Assembly (NCBI GenBank): GCA_011109175.1
Contig: RDEW01000038.1
Location: 221,135-242,058 of the forward strand
Direction: 5' to 3'
Source of the DNA: Dicyema japonicum
Lineage: Eukaryota; Dicyemida; Rhombozoa; Dicyemidae
DNA length: 20,924 nucleotides
The translations under genes were made by a program, and so were the position numbers. Below are positions 9,289-17,962 of this stretch, in pieces; the stretch's first letter is position 1; the number at the start of each line of letters is the position of its first letter. The notes beneath the pieces are model-generated. The model searched no databases. It was not told where the DNA came from and saw nothing but the letters and a program-made list of their open reading frames with translations.

Positions 9289-9318
9289 CAGTATGACCTC
9301 TATTTGGGGCACCTATTT
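9289..9318 (+). repeat. Left terminal inverted repeat of the Tigger-like element
   Basis: Starts CAGTATGACCTCTATTTGGG, preceded by the TA target site. It pairs with the right end at 11115-11144 over about 20 bp with four mismatches. Confidence 0.88.
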
Positions 9319-9480
9319 AAACAAAATGCCCCAAAAACAGAGGTTTCCCCAAAAATAGAGGTTCGGCATTTTCTTTAGATTTATCCACAGTTTAACAATT
9401 TAAATTTGCTTTTTATAAATTTATAGATAAATAATGTTTTTTAAATAGATTTTTCAGAATTATATTAAAAACAAATTTAT

Positions 9481-10902
9481 TTAACGATAGGAAAATAGTC
9501 TGTTAATTTCCCTCCGGTTGCGGATTTTTTTCATTTGCATTCCTAATATTTTTCTGAAATTATAATAATCTTTCAAAGCTTCAGGAAACAAATTGAAAAT
9601 GTTCTCTTCAAGTGTATTCATCGCTGTTATTGTTTCCAAATGAGAATAGGTACATTTTACTCCGTCGTATATATTCTCGTCATCATTTTCTACTTCATTT
9701 TCAGTAATTATATCTTTAATTATGTTATCTAAACTCTCCAATTCATTATTCACCAATGAGAGAGTTTGAAAACGACATTCATCAATTTTCTTCCAACAAT
9801 TAGTAATTGATTCAGAGTGTATTTGTTGCCATGTCTTCCCAACAATAATGATTATTTGTCTGAGATTTACTTGCTTTAAATTCAACATTGTAAACTTATC
9901 ATCCTCAAAAGATAGGGTAAAATCCATCAAATTATTTAAATAATTGAATTTGAACGATTTAATAACTCCCGTATCTAAAGGTTGAATTAATGATGTTGCA
10001 TTTTTTGGCAGAAAAAATAGCTCAATGTTAGAAAAATGATTATTCTTGTGACAACTTGCATTGTCAAGCAAAAGGACAATTTTTCGGTTGTGTTGAATCA
10101 TTTCTTCGTTGACAATGTTCAACCAAGTAATAAATAAATCAGATGTCATCCAACAATTTTTAGAAAACGAATATAAAACTCCGTATTTTCAGGGTTAAAA
10201 TTTTTCATACAACGTAGGGATTTATATTTTCCTATTAATAATGGCTTCAAATTTTCGCCACAAGCACTGACCGACAAAAGCATAGTGACTTTTTCTTTAC
10301 TCCTTTTAATTCCAAAGCAATCTTCATCTGAAGTTACAAATGATTTTGATGTTATTCTTTTAATGTACAATCCCGTTTCATCGCAGTTGAAAATATTTTC
10401 AATGCCATAGTTATTAACATAGTCATCGTACTTATCAAAAAATTCCAAGGCAAGAAGTATCACACGAATTTTTTTCATCACTTATTGTCTTAAATGACAA
10501 ATTGTGTCTTTTCTTAAATTTTTCAAGCCAACCATTCGAACCTCTGAATGAGGTATAGTTCAAATTCCTAGCTACTTTTATAGCAATGTTTTTAAGAATA
10601 GGTCCTGAAACGGGGATAAATTCTTCCCTTGCTTTAAAAAAGCATTCATAAACAATTTTATCGAATTTCTGTGACAGACTGTTTCTTCTCTGTGAAATTT
10701 GAGTAAGACAATTTGATTGCACGGACCCATTATTTATAAAGTTCATATAATTTTGTTTAATTCTAGATACTGCTCCTAAACAATAGAATTATCAGATAAC
10801 CTTTACTAATTTTATACTTTTTGACAATATCTCGTTCGCTCATGAAACAATTTTCGTTGATTTCTTTGGCAATTTTAACTCCAGAGTAAGCTTCCTCCCC
10901 AT
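9481..10902 (-). pseudogene. Tigger/pogo-like DDE transposase, frameshifted
   Basis: Read right to left: an N-terminal helix-turn-helix (AYSGVKIAKEINEN, ERDIVKKYKISKGYL, 10894-10800); after a frameshift near 10785, a CENP-B-type second DNA-binding helix set (KFDKIVYECFFKAREEFIPV, SGPILKNIA, GSNGWLEKFKKRHNLS, to about 10500). After a second shift near 10450-10480 comes the DDE domain with FNCDETGLYIKR (first Asp), CFGIKRSKEKVTML and LKPLLIGKYKSLRCMKN. A third shift, where frames overlap at 10146-10149, leads into MTSDLFITWLN, IVLLLDNASCHK (second Asp) and, 29 residues on, LIQPLDTGVIKSF (third Asp), then WQQIHSESITNCWKKID. It ends SYR and TAA at 9481. All three catalytic Asp codons survive, but at least three frameshifts prevent translation of one protein. 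It is the better preserved relative of the copy at 1-544. Confidence 0.88.
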
Positions 10903-11114
10903 GACAACAAAAACGCAAATCTAGCACGCGAAGTTTAAGAAAATTTTATATAATTAAATTTAATATTAATTGCAAGACTTTATATAAATTAAAAAAAATT
11001 AAGTGCCCCACTAAGAGGTAATTTCCAAATTTGGAAATTACTGTATAAAAATGATCTAGTTTTCAAACTGCCCCAAAACCTGGGGGTTCCCTAAAAATAG
11101 ATGTGCCCCAATGA

Positions 11115-11144
11115 GGAGGTCCGCCCCAAATGGAGGTTGCACTG
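11115..11144 (-). repeat. Right terminal inverted repeat of the Tigger-like element
   Basis: On the minus strand it begins CAGTGCAACCTCCATTTGGG, followed outward by TA (11145-11146). CAGTNNNACCTC starts are typical of pogo/Tigger elements. Confidence 0.88.
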
Positions 11145-11236
11145 TAATATTTTTGACAATCGTAAGAGTAAGACTTCTCGAGGAAAAAAGTAACATTTCG
11201 ACGGTTTTCTTTTTAAAACTGTTAAGTGCAATGAGC

Positions 11237-12830
11237 AACTATCTAGAAATGAAATGAAAAATTCCAAATACCACGGTAACACCAAATTATCTACTCACGT
11301 GATCCTGACATGCTTCGACTGAGAATTCAACTTGGCACGATGTTCCTCCCTCGATTTATATAAAAAAAGTATTGATTAATGGAATAATCTTAAAGGATTT
11401 TACACTTGATAGAGTCTAACACTTGATAGAGTCATTTCAGCCATAGTTAAAGTAGTCCAGTTGAACATAAACTGGCTTTCCAAAAATATGTTGATTTAGG
11501 TAACTTCATGGACAATTATTTTGGAGATGGCCTTTATTAAAGAAACTAAGCTTTGGAGATGGCCTTTATACAAGACTCCTCCCTTCAAGAACAAATCGTA
11601 GTTCCCACTCCTTTTTGTACCCACGACGCTTCTCTCTCAGTAGAATTTGAAGAGAGTTTATAGTGTCGTAGTTTGAGACAGAGATACCATAAGCCCAGGA
11701 AGAATCATTGAAAAATAAAAGGGAATGGGTGGCTGTCAGGAGATCCCGGCCTCCTTCATCCTTTCTCGGTGTTCCTCCCCAGAACCGACGCACTTCCTGC
11801 ATGAATAAGATATTTTTCGGACTTTTGGAGATTTCAATCGGACTCTCGTTTTCCTTACAAGTTCCTCGAACAGAGTTGGCATGAGTGGCAAGGAGAACCT
11901 TTGTAGGGTCCTCGTGACTGTTTCTTGCGAGATTGATTTTATTTAGGTTCTTGTAGGATATGTTTGTGCTCCATGCCGCACAGCAGTAGCTAATTGTCGA
12001 TTAACGTCGTATGTGATCTCCAGTATTTTGATAAAGTTCGTGGAGGTGATTGACATTCCATTAAGGGTAAAACAGGTGTCGAGTTTGTCAGTCTTCTTTT
12101 GAAGTAAAAATCATTGTGCTAGACTTTTTATGACTTGTGTAATAGGTTCTTCGTAAGCCAACAGCTCAGGTTGTCCAGTAAATCATGTAAGCGGGTACCC
12201 GATGTGTGAACACACTGATCTCTTGTTTCCAAGATTATGTCGTTAACATAAGCGAGGACCAGAGTGTCGTTGTTGCTATTGGAAGGCATATCGCTCATAG
12301 AGAAGNGTATGTGATCCCCAGTATTTTGATAAAGTCCGTGGAGGTGATTGACATTCCATTAAGGGTAAAACAGGTGTCGAGTTTGTCAGTCTTCTTTTGA
12401 AGTAAAAATCATTGTGCTAGACTTTTTATGACTTGTGTAATAGGTTCTTCGTAAGCCAACAGCTCAGGTTGTCCAATAAATCATGTAAGCGGGTACCCGA
12501 TGTGTGAACACACTGATCTCTTGTTTCCAAGATTATGTCGTTAACATAAGCGAGGACCAGAGTGTCGTTGTTGCTATTGGAAGGTATATCGCTCATAGAG
12601 AAGTTGAAGAGATTGGGTGATAGTGGGGATCCCTTTGGGACCCTATTTTGTAAAAATTTAGTGACAGGAAATGTGGAATGTAAAACTACTCTTCCGCTTT
12701 GACCGTAGAGGAAGTTTGAAAGCCAAGTTTTCAAATTGTTTAGAATGTTGAAGTCAAAAATATTCCTAGTGAGTAATTTCCTCGAAATAGAATCAAAAGC
12801 CTTATGTATTACTTAGAAAGAAGTTTTTGA
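11237..12830 (-). mobile_element. Family-2 LINE, reverse transcriptase half (RT1), inactive
   Basis: A 5'-truncated jockey/CR1-like non-LTR element on the minus strand. It starts inside the fingers/palm region: HKAFDSI (motif A, about 12787-12813; the Asp position is not clear), then WLSNFLYGQSGRVVL, KGSPLSPNLFN (motif B) and AYVNDIILET (motif C, 12539-12550, first Asp changed to Asn). A frame change gives MIFTSK and LNGMSITSTNFIKILEITY. A further segment, from NLARNSHEDPTKVLL to EGRSLV, ends at TAG 11566. The 3' end contains REEHRAK with stop 11297-11295 and a tail with ATTTC repeats to about 11237. A 298-bp duplication interrupts it. Naming the clade needs an alignment; the motifs only show a non-LTR reverse transcriptase. 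Confidence 0.75.
12009..12604. repeat. 298-bp direct duplication meeting at the only N
   Basis: 12009-12306 and 12307-12604 are nearly identical, with four differences seen by eye (T/C at two sites near the start, G/A in gtccartaaatc, C/T in ggaagg.atatcg). The unknown base N at 12306 falls exactly at the junction. Both units contain the same piece of the family-2 reverse transcriptase, including the YVND motif. Either a true tandem duplication or two overlapping contigs placed side by side. Confidence 0.9.
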
Positions 12831-12983
12831 TCTTTTTTCTTCGCATGGATTGCGAGGAATCGGCATGGGCGTGCAAGATTTCTGGAGAGACCTGAATTAG
12901 CGGCTTGTATAATAATGGTCGACAGTTTCTTAAGTTTTTTTTAACTACAAGACCACCAAGAAAGATACGTTAAAACTAACTAA

Positions 12984-13883
12984 TTAAGTGATTCCAGTCT
13001 CCAACAACATCCGAACTCTCTTCATCTGGCCTTCTGATTACCCAGCCGCTTTCCGGAAGCGCCTTTTCTTCCTTCTGCAAAGGAATTCAATCGGTGTGCA
13101 CTTTTTTTATAACCGACCGAAATTCCTTTGCATGGGCCAACTTTTCCTTGAATGGGTTTCCTAGTTCCTCGCAGAAACGTAGGAAACCCTGGCCATTTTC
13201 AACGTCACCTCATCATAAACGAAACCGCCAATGGGGATATCCGTGTGGTGCATAATTTTCCGCCTGAGGGAGTTCAAATAATCCACTCTCAAAAAAGGGA
13301 TCGCAAATGTCCAGGCGGAGTAGGCATATTCAATGGTAGGGACGATGACTTATTGATAGACCTTGTTGACGCAAGCAGCAGGGGGGAGGGCTCTTCTTTA
13401 TATCGCTTTTAAAATGTTCCATTTCCGAAGACCCTTGGCAAGCACCTCCTCCACGTGAATTAATAACGTCATCAGAGAGTCGAAACTACCCCAATGATCT
13501 TCTGGGTCCGCGTAGAAGAAATAAAAGCATCTCCAAAAAACAGTTCGAGTCCATCATTAAATCTTCTATCAGTAGCGATATTGGTGAACTGTGATTTAGA
13601 TGTTGACACACATAACATATTTGAAGATAGCCAGTCACATATTCGTTTTAGGTGTGATTGAACAGTCGCTACAGCCACTGAAGGAGATTTATCTCTTGCA
13701 GCGATAATTAGGTCGTCCGCATAGGATAAAAACATAGTGACCCGGTCATTGCTAGTTGATAGGTCATGTAGAAATAGGTTGAAAAGAAGAGGAGCCTTGT
13801 GGGACCTCATTGAGAAGTAATCTCGATTTTGAAGTGGTTTTGTCAATCCGGACCCTTTCGCGTTGTCTAGTTAAGATATTTTC
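12984..13883 (-). pseudogene. Family-2 LINE reverse transcriptase (RT2), decayed
   Basis: Minus-strand relic. ENILTRQRERVRIDK leads to motif B (NEVPQGS, about 13800-13815), where a frameshift moves to PLLFNLFLHDLSTSNDR and an intact motif C, FLSYADDLIIAARD (about 13700-13735). Next come LKRICDWLSSNMLCVSTSKS and LELFFGDAFISSTRTQKIIG. Past a stop region, short runs such as PTIEYAYSAW and LNSLRRKIMHHTDIP (13220-13340) match the usual LINE C-terminal segment. The end is SEGQMKRVRMLLETGIT with TAA at 12986-12984 and the family-2 tail attagttagtttt. The YADD box is intact, but frameshifts and stops inactivate it. Confidence 0.78.
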
Positions 13884-14369
13884 CAGTCATAGCTTGATGT
13901 TCGGATTTAAGTTCGAATTAAAAATCTTATGCGAATTAAAAATCTTAAGTTTTGGCGAAGTTGGGATTAATAACTTAATCTCCTTATATTGGTAACCATA
14001 GAAATACTCAATTTTGAAGAATAAATTTAAATGTCACCACAACAAAAATGTTTTCCAGTCATTATAAATTTTCATACAAAACATAATGTAATTTCATCAT
14101 TTTTAACCACATACGTTTGGATATGTCATACATTCATTAAAACATTAATCGTAAAATGAAGAAATTTAATATCTCCTAGTTTGTAGTACATTGAGCCGTG
14201 AATTTCCTATGCATGTGTTTCACGGGGACCTTATATCTCTTGGGCTAATGCATAGAAAATCGAGGCTACATAAAAAAGGACTTTTGTAGTGACAGATAAG
14301 TGGTCTACGAACGAAAAAAACATGATTCCAAAACCTTGGAAATCCTGATCTGAAGGAGCAAGGAGGAGA
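13884..14369. other. AT-rich spacer, no gene seen
   Basis: AT-rich DNA with one short direct repeat, cgaattaaaaatctta at about 13914 and 13932. The 14231-14527 stretch has a minus-strand open frame, but it overlaps a plus-strand LINE relic and shows no protein-family features. Confidence 0.45.
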
Positions 14370-14490
14370 CCTGAGCAAACGTGATCAGGAGAAAACCCTA
14401 CCTCTACAAGCTTGTATAGGAAGGAGCATCGAGCCAAGCTGAGAGCCTGGATTAAATTTGTAATGATCACAGTTTTTTTCGTTTTAACGG
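14370..14490 (+). pseudogene. 3' tip of a family-2 LINE ORF (copy E)
   Basis: On the plus strand RDQEKTLPLQACIG (about 14382-14423) is followed, after a one-base frame change, by YRKEHRAKLRAWIKFVMIT (about 14416-14472). This parallels RDC-E...ACVGSREEHRAK...GIT of copy A at 712-888. The usual stop right after GIT is absent and the frame runs on to TAA near 14504. It is the only family-2 tip oriented plus besides the 15685-16595 insertion. Confidence 0.5.
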
Positions 14491-14530
14491 TGATCTTGGA
14501 ATAAAGATTTGATTTATAACAGCTCAAAAT

Positions 14531-15041
14531 TCACTGAAATTTACTAAATCATATTTCAAAGACATATACAGCCGTCAAAATACTTCATGATCCTGTTCTA
14601 CCCTCCAAAGATGAGACAGTAACTTTCTTGCCCTCTAACTTTTCCAACTATGTGATTATTTTTCTTAATAAGGTTCTCTAATTCTGGCACGTGGCATAAG
14701 CTGATATTCGTTAGATATCATCAGGTTTTCACGAAACTGATTGGAATTGATATCACACTTATTTAAGGGGGATAAAATTTTTAGTTTTATTCAATCTACC
14801 ATAAAGGTTACGGATTAATTTATGGATTTCTTATGGTTGATTTGACAATCATGAATGTAAAAAATTCATCGAAAGGAACAGTGCATTGAATACCCCCTTC
14901 CCTTTTCCTGATCTACCTTAGAGTCCTGCGCCACACCAGTTAGACCTGACTGATCTCTACAAGTTCCACTTTTGGTAGTTACTTTCCTGTCAACCACTGA
15001 TTCCCTCACTTGAAGGGACCACTAATTATGAGAATCAATCA
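14531..15041. other. Intergenic, no gene seen
   Basis: Mostly AT-rich. A mixed-composition part at 14880-15010 (acccccttccctttt to gaagggacca) has no open frame of note and no match to the repeats elsewhere in the window. Confidence 0.45.
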
Positions 15042-15047
15042 TTTATT
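15042..15047 (-). terminator. Candidate poly(A) signal AATAAA
   Basis: AATAAA on the minus strand, 46 bases downstream of the stop codon of the gene at 15093-15519. The spacing fits a eukaryotic 3' end-processing signal; AT-rich context makes chance occurrence possible. Confidence 0.4.
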
Positions 15048-15092
15048 TTAAATTTAACTAAGATGTTAATAAATTAAGCAGTGGTTATTATT

Positions 15093-15519
15093 TTAGTCGT
15101 TTTCGACAGATACAAGAGTCCCTGAACGACTGTGCCATAGATTGATGTATTTTGAGGTTGGTCTCTCATGTATTTCTGTTTTCCGTGATTTTAAATCGGC
15201 AAAAGGGTTGTCCACAAAATTCAGTAAGTTATTTGGGTAAAATGTCCCCGATCTATTCACGTAAACCATATCTTCACGAGTCCAATTCGGATCAGAATTT
15301 TGTTTTATCACACGTTTATTAACAATATAATTTGATAACTACTATAAATAAATCAGCATGTTTTACATTTTTTTGTTGGTATGGATTTTTGCCATATTTT
15401 ACTTTGTGTGTTTGCTTCCTTTGACCATTTGGACGACCTTTATCATAAAAGTATCCATAAGTCATGTTGGAAGTTACAGGATTACAATTAAACCAATAGT
15501 AAGGCAACTCAAATGGCAT
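15093..15519 (-). CDS. Unrecognised 132-aa protein, two exons
   Basis: Exon 1 (15519-15367) encodes 51 residues from MPFELPYYWFNCNPVTSNMT to KNPYQQKN. Exon 2 (15338-15093) encodes 81 residues from LSNYIVNKRVIKQNSDPNWT, through TREDMVYVNRSGTFYPNN, to SGTLVSVEND and TAA. The 28-nt phase-0 intron (15366-15339) ends in a doubled acceptor, atagtag; only the distal AG keeps the frame, because the proximal one would put TAG as the first codon of exon 2. The protein is polar, rich in Asn, Tyr and Lys, with no membrane segment and no motif I can name. Codon usage and intron size match the confident host genes. A tgtag just before the ATG could be the end of another intron in a 5' leader. It is flanked by LINE debris on both sides. 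Confidence 0.65.
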
Positions 15520-15665
15520 CTACAATTAATTAGAATATAAGCTTTTATACGATTATTAATTGAGTTTTGAACTATAAATTGACGTAAATGAATATTAAAG
15601 AGTAACCAAGGCAATTAGTTCTTTATTAATAGTATTGCGGTCAATTTCAACATAGAGGAATTCTA

Positions 15666-15684
15666 TGACGCACGCAATTTTCAA
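15666..15684 (+). repeat. 19-bp target-site duplication, left copy
   Basis: tgacgcacgcaattttcaa, repeated exactly at 16596-16614. The pair brackets a plus-strand LINE fragment, as expected after target-primed reverse transcription. Confidence 0.8.
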
Positions 15685-16595
15685 TTATTTTAGATTTTTA
15701 TTTTTACGTTCATTATTTCTCAGCGGGAAATTAAAAAAGACTTAAATTATAAGTTAAGGTCATATTTACTACCAAACTGAGTGCCCCAGGGCTCCCCACT
15801 ATTTTCAGCTCTATTTAACCTGTTTCTACATGACATGCCAACATATGACGACAAAGACTCTCTGCTATTAGAATATCCAGATGATTTTATCTTCACAGCT
15901 CGAAACCTTCCGCGTCCACCGTAACTTTAAGGCTCAGCTGATGCTGGACAGTGGTACGACTGATTTACAGTCAACTGTGTCTCAGTATCGGCAACAAAAT
16001 CAACACGCAAACTATTCACTTCGGACTGGAGATGTAAAAGCCCTAGAATTTTCATTGGGTCTGTGGAGGTACCTGCAACGACTCTTACAATTTTCGAAGT
16101 AACATAAGACATGCTTATAAAGTTCACGACCCATTCTAAGAATATCCACAAAAGGACTACAGAAACTAAACATTTTACATTAAGTTGTCAAAATAACTAA
16201 TTTTAATCTGGAAGAATATATCTCAAGGTTATCGTGTCGGAAGTGGAGTATGCTTCTGTCTCACAGAGATTTGGGCAGTCAAAATCAACCCTCACCGAAT
16301 CAACTGGTCACCTCTTTATAGCAAATACAAATTTATGAATCGAATCTCTACTTATGGAAGCTACTGTCTTAGGTGCGAAGCTGGATTTTTCTTTTTTTAT
16401 GAAGATAGAAACCTGCTTCGCCTATCTCTGTCCCGTATAAAGGTAAGTCGATCAACCAATTCGATTTCCTATGTAAGCACGAGGAAAGACGCTTCCGGGC
16501 AGCGATGAGCACGATTAAGGACTACAGCTCTGATAATTGTAGGAATTGTAGGAACTGTGATCACCTTTTTCTTTCTTTCTCATTCATCATGAGGT
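15685..16595 (+). mobile_element. Inserted family-2-like LINE fragment (RT3)
   Basis: 911 bp between two 19-bp direct repeats. On plus, VPQGSPLFSALFNLFLHDMP (15793-15845, with a TGA just before it) and EYPDDFIFTAR (about 15870-15903) are motifs B and C of a non-LTR reverse transcriptase, YADD altered to YPDD. Further on, FIGSVEVPATTLTIFEV and MLIKFTTHSKNIHKRT (about 16040-16160) fit the thumb region, with stops and frame changes. Near the end KHEERRFRAAMSTIKDYSS (16476-16535) resembles the family-2 C-terminus. The 3' end is T/C-rich (tttttctttctttctcattc). The insertion lies next to the minus-strand LINE at 16615-17288, probably in its 3' flank. Confidence 0.7.
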
Positions 16596-16614
16596 TGACG
16601 CACGCAATTTTCAA
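16596..16614 (+). repeat. 19-bp target-site duplication, right copy
   Basis: Exact repeat of 15666-15684. The bases on either side differ, so the repeat is bounded at 19 bp. Confidence 0.8.
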
Positions 16615-17288
16615 CTAGATTAAGGTTCTTGACTCGATATCAAAAGAAATTGGGAACATCGTGAAATGGCCCTTAATTGGGAAAATTTTTGATTCCCAGT
16701 GTAGATGCTCAGTTGGTGTGTGGGCTTTAAACATTCGGTAATTATTCTTAGACCAGAGTTTTGAGTCATTTTTATTGATAAACAATAATCCCAGGCAGGA
16801 GCAGTATAGTTCACCGACGAACCTGCCACGACCCATAGTAAGTTGAATTTTTGAGATTTTTCGCATACATAAGAGAAATGTTTTGAAAGTGACAATGAGG
16901 GTACCAAATATCACATCCAGTATTTTAGGATTTTTAATAACAGGATAGAGAGAGTGTCTAGAAACAAAGTTGGTTCCAATTTGAACTAACAATGATCTGT
17001 AATGAAAAGTATTATGGATGATTTTTCGTTAGAAGGATTGAGGAGATCTGCTCCAAGAAGATATTTTGATAAATTGTTTTTGCAGGACCTCTGAAAATAC
17101 GGTTATGTCGCGCTGGCGTGAGACAATTATTATATCGTAGGCGTAAGAAAGATGAAAATTAAATTTCCGGAGAAATGACTGAACCTTGAGGAACGCAGTT
17201 TGGAAGATATCGATAACGAGAGTAGATTAGCGTAATAAAGGAACGTTTAAGGCGGCCAGAGAGGAATGTGAGTTCAATAAACTCGTCA
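16615..17288 (-). pseudogene. Family-2 LINE reverse transcriptase (RT4), decayed
   Basis: Minus-strand relic starting DEFIELTFLSGRLKRSF, then motif B LPNCVPQGSVISPE. After a frame change, motif C appears as LSYAYDIIIVSRQ (YADD altered to YAYD, about 17135-17145). QKQFIKISSWS follows, then a TAA, then YPVIKNPKILDVIFGTLIVT and KISKIQLTMGRGR. The last part is split between two frames: VNYTAPAWDYCLS and NSGLRIITECLKPT in one, TPTEHLHWESKIFPIKGHFT in the other. IITxCLKPTPTEHLH is typical of the C-terminal segment of jockey-like LINEs, which orients and identifies the fragment. Several stops and shifts make it inactive. Confidence 0.75.
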
Positions 17289-17462
17289 GGGTTTTGCAAT
17301 GTTCCTCCATAGTTTTCACTGCTTTTCTGCATCACGATTCTCCCCTTTCGGCAGAATTTAATTGACGCGTTTCAAATTCTATAGCAAGGTAGAGGAAACC
17401 GGACCCACTATTTCTATTGCAGACTGGTCAAGATGCTGTCAGAAGAATTGATTAGAAAGGTT

Positions 17463-17580
17463 TGTTAGACGGACTTGCAATAATTAAATCATCAGCGAAG
17501 GTTAGGAGTATTGAATCAGCCCATCCAGGGTAATATAAGTTGTGTAAGAATAATTTGAGCAGAGTTACTGATGAACTGAA
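17463..17580 (-). pseudogene. Small reverse-transcriptase scrap with FADD motif (RT5)
   Basis: Minus-strand SVTLLKLFLHNLYYPGWADS followed by ILLTFADDLIIASPSNKPF. LFLHNL and FADDLIIAS match LFLHDL and YADDLIIAA of the copy at 12984-13883. It stops at TAA near 17462, and no continuation can be followed to 17289. It is a separate copy from the one at 16615-17288, which has its own motifs B and C. Confidence 0.6.
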
Positions 17581-17750
17581 ATGAAACTACGGTAACAACG
17601 AACTAACTACTCACGTGATCCCGACACACTCCAACAGACATTAACTTGGCCCAATGCTTTTCTCCCAAGCATAAACAAACACGTATTGACCATAAAACTA
17701 GATGCCCGTAGTCACACGGTTACGTTCCACGGTTCTTACGGATTAAAGAT
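17571..17750 (-). mobile_element. 3' tip of a family-2 LINE (copy C)
   Basis: Aligned by eye to copy A (712-888) along its length, sharing gaaccgtggaacgt at the 5' side, gtcgggatcacgtgagtagt (stop codon at 17613-17611) and the tail gttaccgtagtttcatttca. It ends in a short ATTTC repeat. One indel near 17640 disrupts the REEHRAK frame. It abuts the RT5 scrap, so one element is probably inserted in the other. Confidence 0.6.
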
Positions 17751-17962
17751 TTATCTATTTTATTACCCCCAAAATCACGAGAAAGAGGATAAAAGTTATC
17801 GTCGAATAAAGTGATCCCGGTGTACTTAATTAGACGATTAAGGATTCCATAGGCAAATTTCTATTTAATTATCATTTTTGATATTTATCACTTATTTAGT
17901 TAAAAGCTTAAAATTGTTGAAATAATATTTATAATAAAAATATTTTTTAAAGTAAAAGGGTA

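Larger units (their letters stand above)
9289..11144. mobile_element. Full-length Tigger/pogo-like DNA transposon (copy 2)
   Basis: The element is 1856 bp, bounded by inverted repeats and by TA dinucleotides at 9287-9288 and 11145-11146, the target-site duplication. The left end reads CAGTATGACCTCTATTTGGG; the right end on the minus strand reads CAGTGCAACCTCCATTTGGG. Subterminal zones 9300-9365 and 11000-11130 carry several CCCCAAAAANAGAGG or inverse blocks, probable transposase binding sites. One transposase relic on the minus strand fills the interior. The element is inserted 15 bp after the stop codon of the family-1 LINE. Confidence 0.9.

Noticed and set aside
13152-13412. Plus-strand frame of 86 codons
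   Set aside because: Antisense to the C-terminal region of the minus-strand reverse transcriptase (IEYAYSAW segment).
14231-14527. Minus-strand frame of 98 codons
   Set aside because: Overlaps antisense a plus-strand LINE tip with the RKEHRAK signature, starts at TTG and has no family features.
15358-15540. Plus-strand hydrophobic frame of 60 codons
   Set aside because: Antisense to exon 1 of the 132-aa gene; the hydrophobicity is the reverse reading of Lys/Asn-rich codons.
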